IMG/VR virus record: IMGVR_UViG_3300036985_001643
Location: 1-64,000 of that record
Reading direction: 5' to 3' (one strand)
DNA length: 64,000 nucleotides
Origin: a virus
Below, one piece after another: positions 26,123 through 36,200 of the stretch. Numbering within the stretch: the first letter of the stretch is position 1; the number at the start of each line of letters is the position of its first letter. The notes beneath the pieces were generated by a model. That model did no database searches. It saw only the letters and a program-made list of their open reading frames with translations, and was not told where the DNA came from. The translations under genes and the position numbers were made by a program.

Positions 26123-26440
26123 ATGAACAATCCTATAGAAGATTTAGTAAAATACATTATTGGTCTAGCAATAGTAATTATCGGTTACTTTTTAAAAGAC
26201 ATAATGGCTAAATTTAAGAAATTAGAAGAAACTACTACGAAAGATAAAGAGTCTATCTTATTACTTAAATCTAAAGTACATCAACTAGAAGAGAATCATG
26301 AGAGTGGTTTTATACAGTTAGAGAAGTTATTTGAAGAAAAGTTTAAACGTTTTGAAGAAAAGTTTACACACATGGAAGGAACTTTAAAAAACTTTAACGA
26401 GTATATTAAGCTTCTTACAGAAGAAATTAAAAAAAAATAA
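26123..26440 (+). CDS. Membrane-anchored coiled-coil lysis protein candidate
   Basis: 105 residues. There is one N-terminal transmembrane helix (about 9-27, YIIGLAIVIIGYFL), followed by a long charged coiled coil (KLEETTTKDKESILLLKSK to the end). This fits an XhlA-like haemolysin or a spanin-type inner-membrane protein, with no lipoprotein partner visible nearby. It follows the endolysin by 36 nt. The role is inferred from topology and neighbours. Confidence 0.55.
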   Translation: MNNPIEDLVKYIIGLAIVIIGYFLKDIMAKFKKLEETTTKDKESILLLKSKVHQLEENHESGFIQLEKLFEEKFKRFEEKFTHMEGTLKNFNEYIKLLTEEIKKK

Positions 26441-26470
26441 TCTAATTATTTAACTATAAAATTAGTAGCA

Positions 26471-26605
26471 ATGGCAAAAGCGACTACAGGTAGTGTTAAA
26501 GAAACTATTAAAGTTTCAAGACCAGGAATCCACAGCAAGACCAAAGTGTCTAAGTCTAAGGGTTCTAAGCTTTATGCAAAAAAGTATAAAGGACAAGGAA
26601 GATAA
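26471..26605 (+). CDS. 44-residue very basic protein
   Basis: Short reading frame that starts MAKATTGSVKETIKVSRPGI and ends LYAKKYKGQGR. It has 10 Lys, 2 Arg, no Asp and one Glu. It is preceded by an A/T-rich leader and lies directly upstream of a promoter box. Proteins with the SRPG-x-HSK and GQGR ends recur as small genes in crAss-like and other phages of Bacteroidota. The charge suggests binding to DNA, RNA or an acidic protein, possibly in the virion. Confidence 0.65.
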   Translation: MAKATTGSVKETIKVSRPGIHSKTKVSKSKGSKLYAKKYKGQGR

Positions 26606-26616
26606 AAAAATAATTG

Positions 26617-26624
26617 TATATTTG
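26617..26624 (+). promoter_or_regulatory. Candidate -7 box before the ring-protein gene
   Basis: TATATTTG ends five bases before the ATG at 26630. No TTTG appears at -33. It would give a nearly leaderless transcript for the tail genes. Confidence 0.45.
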
Positions 26625-26629
26625 TTATT

Positions 26630-27331
26630 ATGTTATCATTAGAAGATTATCACGCACAGATTGATGAGCTATTAGCTATCAACTCTATAGAGTCGAGTTA
26701 CTCTTACGAGATGTATACAGATTTAATCAACGAGCAAAGAGCCTTGTGGATAAGAAACGAGTATAACAAAAATAGATCAATAGATCCTTATATTCTACAA
26801 GACTTAAATTGTCTAGAGTTAGAACTAGTTAATCCTATTGATTGTTGTATCGATGTACCTGCAGGTTGTAAGGTATTAAGAACTAAAAAGAAAATACCTA
26901 ATACTATAGAGTTTTACTTTACTAAAGGTTTAAGCACTGTAGGACCAGCAGATATAATGAAACCTAGATTCGTTCTTATAGACTATTCTAGAGTACCTTA
27001 TATAGGACACGGAAGAACCACAAGTAAATCTATTTATGCTTTCTTATACGGAGGTTATTTATATCTTACTAGTAGAAATCTTAGTTACACATTAATTAAC
27101 TATATTACAGCAAGAGGTATTTTTGAAGATCCTACTGCTTTAGCAGATTATACTAACTGTAGTACTTCAGCAGCTTGTTGGTCACCTAGTGATCCTTATC
27201 CTATGAATCAATGGATGTGGGCATATGTTAAACAACAAGTGTTACAACAATTGATGCAGAAAGGACAGTTTAATACGGATGATAATAACAATGCTGATGA
27301 TCAAAGAGTAGAGAATAATAATTCTAAGTAA
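26630..27331 (+). CDS. Tail ring protein candidate
   Basis: 233 residues. N-terminal helices (SLEDYHAQIDELLAIN and MYTDLINEQRALWIRNEYNK) lead into a beta-sandwich with a PIDCC motif (residues 72-76) and a Tyr-rich region. A C-terminal helix (WMWAYVKQQVLQQLMQK) precedes an Asn/Asp-rich tail. This pattern is found in crAss-like phage tail ring proteins next to the IHF-like gene. It likely forms a dodecameric tail-barrel ring below the portal. Confidence 0.6.
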   Translation: MLSLEDYHAQIDELLAINSIESSYSYEMYTDLINEQRALWIRNEYNKNRSIDPYILQDLNCLELELVNPIDCCIDVPAGCKVLRTKKKIPNTIEFYFTKGLSTVGPADIMKPRFVLIDYSRVPYIGHGRTTSKSIYAFLYGGYLYLTSRNLSYTLINYITARGIFEDPTALADYTNCSTSAACWSPSDPYPMNQWMWAYVKQQVLQQLMQKGQFNTDDNNNADDQRVENNNSK

Positions 27332-27335
27332 CTAT

Positions 27336-27848
27336 ATGAGGCAACCACAAGTAACAGCTAATATTAAGAAAAAAGATTTCAGAGATTTCTACATGAAGAA
27401 TCATAAAGAAAAATCTTTAACAACTTCTCAGTATAATGCTTTTTTATCAGACTTGTTAAAACGATTAGCAACGGCTATTGTAGAAGAAGGAATAGAAGTT
27501 AAAATAGCTAGAGTAGGGAAAATCAGAGTAAAGACTGAGAAAATGCCAATACTAAACAAAGAGTCTAAGTTTAATAAACTTAGTCCTGATTGGCAAGCTA
27601 CTAAAGCTTATTGGGCAGTTAAGTATCCTGGTTTAACACCAGAGGAACTAAAAGCTATTCCTAATAAAACTTTAATATATCACGAAAACAATCACACTGA
27701 TGGTGAACATTATCGCCATTATTGGGACAAGACAACAAGTATACTAATGAGAGTACACTTGTATAAATTTAAAGCAGCTAGACAGTTCTCAAGACTAATA
27801 GCTAAAACAGTTAAAGATCCAAACCGAAAAGTATTTTATTATGGATAA
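27336..27848 (+). CDS. crAss-type IHF-like protein
   Basis: 170 residues. It has an N-terminal helical pair (TTSQYNAFLSDLLKRLATAI) and a strand with ARVGKIRVKT, resembling the IHF G-x-I/F strand. A long extension follows (WQATKAYWAVKYPGLTPEEL, then NNHTDGEHYRHYWDKTTS), ending in a basic helix. A gene like this, sitting between tail genes, is a marker of crAss-like phages, where it is annotated as an IHF subunit. Its role in virion or DNA handling is not known. It overlaps the next gene by eight bases. Confidence 0.65.
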   Translation: MRQPQVTANIKKKDFRDFYMKNHKEKSLTTSQYNAFLSDLLKRLATAIVEEGIEVKIARVGKIRVKTEKMPILNKESKFNKLSPDWQATKAYWAVKYPGLTPEELKAIPNKTLIYHENNHTDGEHYRHYWDKTTSILMRVHLYKFKAARQFSRLIAKTVKDPNRKVFYYG

Positions 27849-28116
27849 TGAATTAGTACAAAACGAAAAATCTTCTACAGGTGTAGAATCAGTAGTAAAG
27901 ATAACTCGTAAAGAGTTTGAAGACGGTGGTTACGAAGAGACTAGAATAGAAGAAGTTGAAGGAGGTTTTATTACAACTGTGTGTACTCGTAAAAAAGTAA
28001 ATGGAGAGTGGGAGTATAAAGACGAGAAGTCTGTAAGCACTACTGATCCTACACAAGACAAATCTTCTGAAGGTATAGCAAACAGATTAGAATCAATCCT
28101 TAAAGGCTTAGTATAA
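27841..28116 (+). CDS. Small acidic hypothetical protein
   Basis: 91 residues, acidic and beta-rich in the middle (GGFITTVCTRKKVNGEWEYK), with a short C-terminal helix. It is coupled to both neighbours: eight-base overlap upstream, TAATG downstream. It keeps its place between the IHF-like gene and the stabilisation protein, so it is probably conserved. Its function is unknown. Confidence 0.5.
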   Translation: MDNELVQNEKSSTGVESVVKITRKEFEDGGYEETRIEEVEGGFITTVCTRKKVNGEWEYKDEKSVSTTDPTQDKSSEGIANRLESILKGLV

Positions 28117-28946
28117 TGCACGCAGGTAAAACAGTTTCCTATAAAGCAATCCTTGATAAAGTTATCAGGGATTTCGGCTTTAATTACGACATTCAAGAAG
28201 AAGAAGGAGTAGAATGGTTGGCAGAGTTCATGGCTCACACTAATGTAGGTGTTACCATGGAGGAGAAAATCGAGTACATCCAAATATGTGACGGTAGAGG
28301 AGACTTACCTTTTGACTTATACAAGATAGGACAAACTGCTCATATTGAAGGAGTTGACACTATTGAAGAAGCTCAATGTGGAGAAGGTAAAATGTATCCA
28401 ATGCGTTGGAAGACTGATTACTTTCACAAACGCTATCACCACGATACTAGAGATTATACTACGGAAGGTAGAGAGACTTACACTGTAGGACAAGGTTATA
28501 TCTTTCCTTCTTTTGATAAAGGTTTTGTAGCAATGTCGTATAGTGCTATCCCTACAGATGACTGTGGATATCCTACTATACCAGCAGAACAAGAATGGTT
28601 AGAAGCAGGAGCTCATTATATAGCTCACCGTATATCTCGTAAACTATGGATTAGAGGAGAGTTATCTTCAGAAAAGATGCAGTTTATTGAAAGAGATAAA
28701 GAATGGTACTTCGCTCAAGCTGTTAATCATGCTAAACAATGGAACGGTGTTGACGAAGCAGAAACTGTTAAGAATAGTGTAGTAAGAACTATACCTGACT
28801 TACAGGCTCACTCATCATTCTTTGCTAACATGCAATTACCGGAACAACGTAAATTTAGACCTAAAGCAGGTACAGGTTTAGTATCTACTATTAATGTACT
28901 TAGCCAAAACGCTCAAGGTTCTAATCCAGCAACCGTAACACCGTAA
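28116..28946 (+). CDS. Tail ring or stabilisation protein
   Basis: 276 residues. N-terminal helices (LDKVIRDFGFNYDIQEEEGV and MAHTNVGVTMEEKIEYIQ) are followed by beta strands with DGRGDLPFDLYKI, and a C-terminal helical part (HYIAHRISRKLWIRGELS). This matches a conserved crAss-like tail protein usually found immediately before the giant muzzle or gp10-like gene. It likely builds one ring of the tail barrel. The start is fused to the previous stop. Confidence 0.65.
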   Translation: MHAGKTVSYKAILDKVIRDFGFNYDIQEEEGVEWLAEFMAHTNVGVTMEEKIEYIQICDGRGDLPFDLYKIGQTAHIEGVDTIEEAQCGEGKMYPMRWKTDYFHKRYHHDTRDYTTEGRETYTVGQGYIFPSFDKGFVAMSYSAIPTDDCGYPTIPAEQEWLEAGAHYIAHRISRKLWIRGELSSEKMQFIERDKEWYFAQAVNHAKQWNGVDEAETVKNSVVRTIPDLQAHSSFFANMQLPEQRKFRPKAGTGLVSTINVLSQNAQGSNPATVTP

Positions 28947-28952
28947 AACAAT

Positions 28953-31900
28953 ATGGAAACTCACGTAAATACTTATCAAGGATTAAACAAGGATACTGCT
29001 TACGATAGTATTCCTGCTAATCAATATATAGATGCCAAAGATATTAGAATAACTACTACTAGTGGGGAATCCCAAGGTGCTTATACTAATATCAAAGGTA
29101 ACACTTTGAGTTTCTCAATTCCTACATCAGGTACTTTTAATGGTGGTTCTTGGACAGCTTTAAACCCTGAAGTAATAGGACACACTACTATTAGAAATAG
29201 AATAATATTATTAGTAGCTGATGATTCAGATACTAAAGGTTGGGTATATGTAGTAGAGTATGATCCTGCTACTAAAGCTATTAACCCAGGTTTTCCCGAG
29301 TTAAAATACTACAATCCTAATTTTAATTTTAAAAAAGAATGGCCAATAGAAGCATTAGGTAGATTCGAATCTAACTGTATGCAAAGATTATATTGGTCAG
29401 ATTACAATAACTTCTTTAGGTCTCTAAACTTAGAAGATCCTAATATAACTACTCTTACTGCAGGAGAAATAGATTTGTTTCCTGATGTACAATACTATAC
29501 TCCATTAATTAAAGTAATAGCTTCAGGTTCTTTACTAACAGGTGAATGGCAGTTTGCTTACCGTTTAACAACAGCTGATGGTAAACAATCTTTAATATCT
29601 CCTCCAAGTGCTTTAACTCACATTGTATCTAAGTCTGAATCTTTAGTACAGTCTGCTCAATATGTAGGTAATATTACACCTGCAGGTTCGGGAAAATCTG
29701 TATCTATCGATATCAACACTGCTAGTTATACAGCCTTTGATAAGATAGAACTTATCTCTATCTATACTGGTTCTAGTACTGCTACTCCTGTAGTCAAAAG
29801 TGTTGAAACTAAGTCTATTAATGGGCAAAGTACTATCAACTTTGTATGTACAGGTAGCGAAACAGAGGCTTATGTTATTGAGTTACTTACTTATACTAAC
29901 AAAAACTATTCTTTTAAGACTCCTAAAACGATGACTCAAAAGGATAATAGTTTAGTTATAGCTAACATAAAAACTTCTTCTATATCAATCAATGAGTTAT
30001 TACCTCAAGGAGAAAGTTTTAACGCTAATACTTTAAGATACTTAAGTGACGGAGTTACTCCTTGTAGTAACTCTTTTAATAAAGAATTAAACGATGATGC
30101 TCAGTGGAATAGTACTTGGCATTCTACTAAACAATATAAATTTCAACCTGCTCCTAACAATACTATACTAGGAGGTAAAGGACCAAACATCAGTTACAAG
30201 TTCTCTTTAGAACCTTTTACTTTAGATGCTTCCAATACACCAGGTTTTGTTAACATTTCTAATACACCCGATTATGTTCTTACTCACAATTTTAATGACG
30301 GTTATGGGACTTACACTAATAGTACTTACCCTAACTTCGCTTCACCTTTCCTTTCTGGAGTCATGCGAGGATACAAACGAGGAGAAACCTACAGATTTGG
30401 AATTGTTTTCTACACCAAAAAAGGAGAAGCAACGTTTGTAGAACATATTGGAGACATTAAGTTTCCCGATATTTCTGAACCAAACGGTGTAGACACTGTC
30501 CCAGGAACAGGTATTAAGTATTGGCCATTAACTTTAGTTGATGCAACTAGTTTTGCTTATCCTGTAACTATAGGTTATTCTATGGGTATAGAGTTTACTA
30601 TTGACTTTAGTACGTGTCCTTCTTTAGCTTTAGAAATCGAGAGTTATCAAATAGTAAGAGTAAAAAGAGAGGAAGCTGATAAACGTAGATTAACTCAAGG
30701 AGTTGTTAAAAGTTTCTATAATGCTCCTACAGGTAACACTACTCCTAAAGATTTTGACCTACGTGTTAGTGGAAGTGTTAACTCTTTACACTTATTTCCT
30801 GTGTACCCCAAAGGTAATTTTGGATCTATTTCAGGTACTACTACTAATGCTAATTTTTTAACACTTGGTGATAATAACGAAGGAAATAGTGCTATTGCTC
30901 AATTCGAAAATTACTATCTAAAAGGACAATACTTAAGTATGTATTCTCCAGAAATAAGTTACGGATGGGATAACGTAAGAGGTTTAACTTCTAATGTATC
31001 AAGTAATCCTTGTTTGCTTATAACAGGTGCTTATTCTACAAGAACAGAAAACGTTGTAGACGCAGGAAGAGATTTATCTGCTAAAAACATAGGACAACAC
31101 GATCAAGATATTAGATATCATCATAAATTAACATTACCTGTTAACTTTCAAACAATAGAGAATATTAAACAAATAGTTAATGCTACGACTATAACTATGG
31201 AAGACACTTCTGTTATTGATGATAAAGTAACAGGTCTTTGGGGAAGTTCTTACTTACGTAATTACTATGCTATTCCTGATTATAATAAAAATACAGCTAC
31301 GTTAAACGATCCTCAAGATGGTGCAGGTACTTCAGATAGAGCAGAGTTATATAGAGCAGGTACTAGTGTACTCACTCAAATAGCTAAAATATCTACTGAC
31401 TTCTTAACAGGTGCTACTATAACACCTACTGCTTATAATAGTTTTACCTACGGTTCATCAAAAGTTATAGTAGAAGACGCTGTAACAAGAGCTAATGCTA
31501 GTGCTACTGTACAAGAAGAATCTTTTCCAATAGTAGAAGTAGTAATACCTAGAGTAGAAGTATATGGTGGAGCCGATCAAAACGCACTAGAAGCTAATAT
31601 TTTTATTCAAGCTTCACCTGTTATTGATATTGCTAATACTAATCCTACTGTTTACGGAGGAGATACTTTTATTAACATGTATACTCTACAGTCTAGTATG
31701 TTAGAAATTACTAATACTTCGTACTATGGTAATAACAAATATCACACTAACAGTGCTCACACTGAAGTATATCCAGTAGAGTCTTTTATCAATATAGACT
31801 TAGACTGTGGAGCTACTATTAAGAGAGGTGTTAAATATACTTTTGATGGTTTACAAGATACTATTCTTAGACAAGAAGGTAATAATAGTCAAACAGATTA

Positions 31901-33251
31901 TGGGTATGATTACGCAATGTACAAGTACAATGCTGTATACTCTGTAGAGAACAGTGACGTAACATTCTTTGTTAAACCTTCTAATAGTTTAGATTGTTCG
32001 GTAATCACTAATGATACTAGAGCTTATCTTTCTGATGTTAAAACTAACGGAGAGTTAGTAGATTCATGGACAAAGTTTGGTACTAATAACTTTTACGATA
32101 TTGATGACTACGGTCCTATTAATAAGATAGTTAACTGGCAAGATCAAGTACACTTTATTCAAGATAGAGCTGTAGGTGTTTATGCTATTAATAGAGCTGC
32201 TATTACTACTACTTCTGATGGTGTTCCTACTTCTTTAGGAACAGGTCAAGGTTTTGGTAAACACCAATACTATACTAAAGAATATGGAAGTATTCACCAA
32301 TGGGGTATCAAAACTACGGATCAAGGTATCTACTTTTTTGATGCTTTACACCGTAAGATATTTATGACTGCTGGACAATCTGCTCCTCTATCAGAGATAA
32401 AAGGTATCCATAGTTTATTACAAACTTTACCTGACCAAGTGTTCTTAAGAAAAGAACATGGAGGTGATGCTCCAACTATGGGAGTAGGAGTAGTGTTAGG
32501 AAGAGATGCTATTAATGATGAAGTATTGTTTACTTTTTTAAGTGGAAATAAACCTACAGGTTTACTTTTATCTTATACTTTTCCTATAGGTTCTATTATT
32601 TGGGTAGGTCAATACTACTATGTTACTAGTGAATTTACTACTACTGAAGATCCTACAGCTTCGTTAGTACTAATGTTTCAGAATGTTACACAAGCTACTC
32701 AAGAACAGTTACTTAACGGTACTACTTTAGTATATGACGAACTTGCACAACAATTCTCTTCTTTCTATTCTACTACTCCTAAAACTTGGATAGAGAACTC
32801 TGACATTCTAATGTCTCCTAATCCTTTACAAGGTAAAGATATCTACACTCACAATATAGGTAACTATGGTGAGTTCTACGGTATTGTAGAAGAATGCTCT
32901 ATATCTATTGTGATTAATCCACAAGCAGATATCAACAAGATATTAAGAACTATAGAGTTTAACTCTGTAGTAAGAGATGCTAACAAAGTAGTAGACCGTA
33001 CACAGACTATTACAGGTTTTAGAATTAATAACCAATACCAAGATACGGGTGTTGTTCCTTATTCATCAGGTAGAATTAAACGTAAGTTTGACAAGTGGAG
33101 AGTAAAGATTCCTAGAGATCAAAACACTATTAATAAACACGGACGTTTGAGAAGTTCTTATTTTGTATTAACTTTATACTTTGATAACTCTTATAACAAA
33201 GAGTTAATAATGAACAGAGTGCTTACTTATTTTGATTATCAAGTATTTTAA
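28953..33251 (+). CDS. Tail stabilisation or muzzle protein (P22 gp10-like)
   Basis: 1432 residues. The N-terminus (GLNKDTAYDSIPANQYIDAK, then GAYTNIKGN) is the typical opening of these long proteins. The body is all-beta with repeated Thr/Asn-rich blades. Near residues 1060-1155 a conserved stretch reads WQDQVHFIQDRAVGVYAINR, TSLGTGQG and GIYFFDALHRKIF. This family forms the distal tail tube and muzzle in crAss-like podoviruses. It starts six bases after the ring protein. No break was found over 4.3 kb. Confidence 0.75.
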   Translation: METHVNTYQGLNKDTAYDSIPANQYIDAKDIRITTTSGESQGAYTNIKGNTLSFSIPTSGTFNGGSWTALNPEVIGHTTIRNRIILLVADDSDTKGWVYVVEYDPATKAINPGFPELKYYNPNFNFKKEWPIEALGRFESNCMQRLYWSDYNNFFRSLNLEDPNITTLTAGEIDLFPDVQYYTPLIKVIASGSLLTGEWQFAYRLTTADGKQSLISPPSALTHIVSKSESLVQSAQYVGNITPAGSGKSVSIDINTASYTAFDKIELISIYTGSSTATPVVKSVETKSINGQSTINFVCTGSETEAYVIELLTYTNKNYSFKTPKTMTQKDNSLVIANIKTSSISINELLPQGESFNANTLRYLSDGVTPCSNSFNKELNDDAQWNSTWHSTKQYKFQPAPNNTILGGKGPNISYKFSLEPFTLDASNTPGFVNISNTPDYVLTHNFNDGYGTYTNSTYPNFASPFLSGVMRGYKRGETYRFGIVFYTKKGEATFVEHIGDIKFPDISEPNGVDTVPGTGIKYWPLTLVDATSFAYPVTIGYSMGIEFTIDFSTCPSLALEIESYQIVRVKREEADKRRLTQGVVKSFYNAPTGNTTPKDFDLRVSGSVNSLHLFPVYPKGNFGSISGTTTNANFLTLGDNNEGNSAIAQFENYYLKGQYLSMYSPEISYGWDNVRGLTSNVSSNPCLLITGAYSTRTENVVDAGRDLSAKNIGQHDQDIRYHHKLTLPVNFQTIENIKQIVNATTITMEDTSVIDDKVTGLWGSSYLRNYYAIPDYNKNTATLNDPQDGAGTSDRAELYRAGTSVLTQIAKISTDFLTGATITPTAYNSFTYGSSKVIVEDAVTRANASATVQEESFPIVEVVIPRVEVYGGADQNALEANIFIQASPVIDIANTNPTVYGGDTFINMYTLQSSMLEITNTSYYGNNKYHTNSAHTEVYPVESFINIDLDCGATIKRGVKYTFDGLQDTILRQEGNNSQTDYGYDYAMYKYNAVYSVENSDVTFFVKPSNSLDCSVITNDTRAYLSDVKTNGELVDSWTKFGTNNFYDIDDYGPINKIVNWQDQVHFIQDRAVGVYAINRAAITTTSDGVPTSLGTGQGFGKHQYYTKEYGSIHQWGIKTTDQGIYFFDALHRKIFMTAGQSAPLSEIKGIHSLLQTLPDQVFLRKEHGGDAPTMGVGVVLGRDAINDEVLFTFLSGNKPTGLLLSYTFPIGSIIWVGQYYYVTSEFTTTEDPTASLVLMFQNVTQATQEQLLNGTTLVYDELAQQFSSFYSTTPKTWIENSDILMSPNPLQGKDIYTHNIGNYGEFYGIVEECSISIVINPQADINKILRTIEFNSVVRDANKVVDRTQTITGFRINNQYQDTGVVPYSSGRIKRKFDKWRVKIPRDQNTINKHGRLRSSYFVLTLYFDNSYNKELIMNRVLTYFDYQVF

Positions 33252-33253
33252 TT

Positions 33254-36200
33254 ATGGCAAAGCAGAATATTCCCCCAAGAAAACCGTTAGCAATAAGTAA
33301 TCCTAAAGAGTTTGCTTATAGAGATCAAATGTATTCGGATAGTTTAAGTTTATACAATACAAATAAAGCAGACTTGCTTTTTGGTAATCTTAAAAAGACA
33401 GATAAAAATACGTACAATAAATACGAAAAAGAAAGAGAACTTGTAAATAATGCAAATCCAAGATGGAACTCTAAAGGTAAATTTCCAGTAACTACTAAAG
33501 AAGGGTTGATTAAAACTTCTACATGGTTAGATAAAAATGGAAATCCTGAATGGGGAAAATATAAAACATTTAATCCTGTTACAGGCACTACTAAAGAATA
33601 TACTATTGGAAATAAATTATATGAGGTATCCAATGATCATATTAAACCTATTAAAACTGATTACTTTACAGGTACTACACAATTTGGACGTATACAGGAG
33701 AAAAAAAATTATTATAAAAAACCTGTACAACCTGTAACGTTTGTACCTGAAACTCCTAAAGCAGTAAACTCTTCAAAGCCACCAATAAACCAATATAAAA
33801 AATCTATTTCATCTGAACCTGTTAAAAAACAAATGACAGTACCTGTACAAAATTCTGTACAAAAAACAATGCGTGTACCAGTTCAGGGTGTAGAAGAGTA
33901 TTGGGTTAAAGATCCTGTATTAGGAAATGTAAAAAGACAAAAACCAGTTACTACATATAGAGAAGTTCCTTGGACAGATGAGGCTCCTAGTAGTCAAAAT
34001 TATAATATTAATACCGGTACTCTTCAAGACAATAAAAATAAAGCAAAAACATATGATGTACCAGATTCTGTAAAAGGTATTACATTTGCAGGTGGTGGAT
34101 CATTAGGTGACGGAACCTCTTCTTCAAAATTAGTAATACGTCAGAGTAAAAATCCTAGCAAGTTAGAATTTTCTCCATATACAGTATCACAAGAAAACCC
34201 ATATGGTAGTGGGGCTATGAGTACTATAAAGTATACTAGTCCTGCTCTTAAACCTATAAAAGGAGGGTTAGCAGGTAACAAACCTTATTTAACAGGTAGA
34301 TTGGGTTTAGGTTTAAACGATTCTAGTAAAGATATACAATTAGGAATAACATCGGTGGGACCAAAAACACCAGGTAAAGTAGCAACAGATTCTTATGCAA
34401 ATTTAGGTTATAACACAGAAAATGGTTTAAACGCAAATGCAGGATGGAATACTAGATTAAATTTTGGTAATGCTGCAAACTTAAGAAAACCAGGAGACGT
34501 AAATGCTTACATGGGAGTATCTCCACAAATAAGTGTAGGTAAAAAATTAGATGCTTCTGTACCATTGACTGCAGGTCTTGAATATAAACCTAGCAAGCTT
34601 CCTTTGTCTTTATATGCTAATGCATCATATGCTCCTCAAATTGCTCAAAGAATATCGGATAAGTTTAACCCTAACGAAAAGTTTAATGTTTCAGCAGGTT
34701 TAAAACTAAACATACCTAGTGCAAAAATAAAGAAAAGTCCAAAACCAAAAACTACTCCTTCTCCAATCCCTGAAGCTAATTGGGTAAAAGAGTTAGGAGG
34801 ACAATTATTTGCAGATGGTGGTCCATTAAACGATATAAACAACGGTCAATACTTAAACAGTGTATATGCTTCAGCTTTAGGTAATTACTATCCTGATGGT
34901 GGTCCTATTAATACAGACGGACCAAGAGCAACAGAACCAGGTTACCTTACAGATTCACAAATGAAAGCTAAAATGGCTTATGAACAAGCTATTGGTAATC
35001 CGGCAGCTAGTCGTATGTTATCATTAAACCCTAAAACAGGTATGACACCTGAAGGAATGGGTACTCATTATATGTCAAGTTTTGATAATTATGCTGTTCC
35101 TACCTTACAAGATAGAGGAGGTTCAGAATTAGAATATAACGAGAATCCTTCACCAAGTAGAGAAGACTTTAGATTTCAAACTCCTGAGGAAGCAAATTAC
35201 TTTGCGACACATTATAAAACAGTTGCTCCTATGATGACAGGGCAATATAAAAACGGAGGACAATTTCCTACACCTTATTCTTTACCTGAGGATAATTTTA
35301 AACAAGGAGGTAACAATTTACACAACAGTGTATATGCATCGTCTCCTGCTCAATACCCTGCTCCTTATGGGTTAGGAGGTTACATAGGAGAATCTACACG
35401 TCAACAAATGTACATGCCTTTAGATCATGTAACTAAAAATGGTGGTAGTATTTTATCAATGTCTAACACTCCACAATTAGAAGGAGAAGGTAAAGACTTA
35501 AGTGAACCAAAAAATTCTTATATTTACAATCAAGGAGGTTTAATAAACAACAATATGAAAAATAGTTTCAACAACCAAGGTTTTATGTCTTTACCTAAGG
35601 AGGTACAAGATAAAATTAGAGCTAACAGTTTTGCTAACGGAGGTCCTTTAACAGAGTTCAACGAAGGTGGTACACATGAAGAAAATCCATTAGGTGGTAT
35701 CCCTCAAGGTGTGGCTCCAGACGGAGGTACAAACCTTGTAGAACAAGGAGAGACTAAATTAAATAGTGCTAACTATATATTCTCTGATACTTTAAAAGTA
35801 GATAAAGAAACTGCAGCAAGTTTAGGAATAAACAACGCTGTAGGTAAAACTTTTGCAGAGTTGTCTAAAAAGATGAATAGACCAAACTCTCGTAGAGAGA
35901 ATGATACTATTGAAGAGAATGCTAAGAAAAGAGATTTAGATTCTTTAATGCAAGCTCAAGAAGAGTTTAAACAAAAAGAAGCTCTTAAAAAGTTAGAAGA
36001 AATACAATCATTAGATCCTAACTTATTAGGAAGTTTAATGGGACAAGGACAAGGACAACCTGTTGAGCCTCAACAAGATCCTAATCTTATGCAGCAGCCG
36101 ATGGGTAGTGAACAACCTGGAGGGCAACCTCCCGTTGATCCTGCAATGCAACAAATGATGGCTCAGCAAGGAGGTTCTCTTGGAGGAATAGTACCTATGG

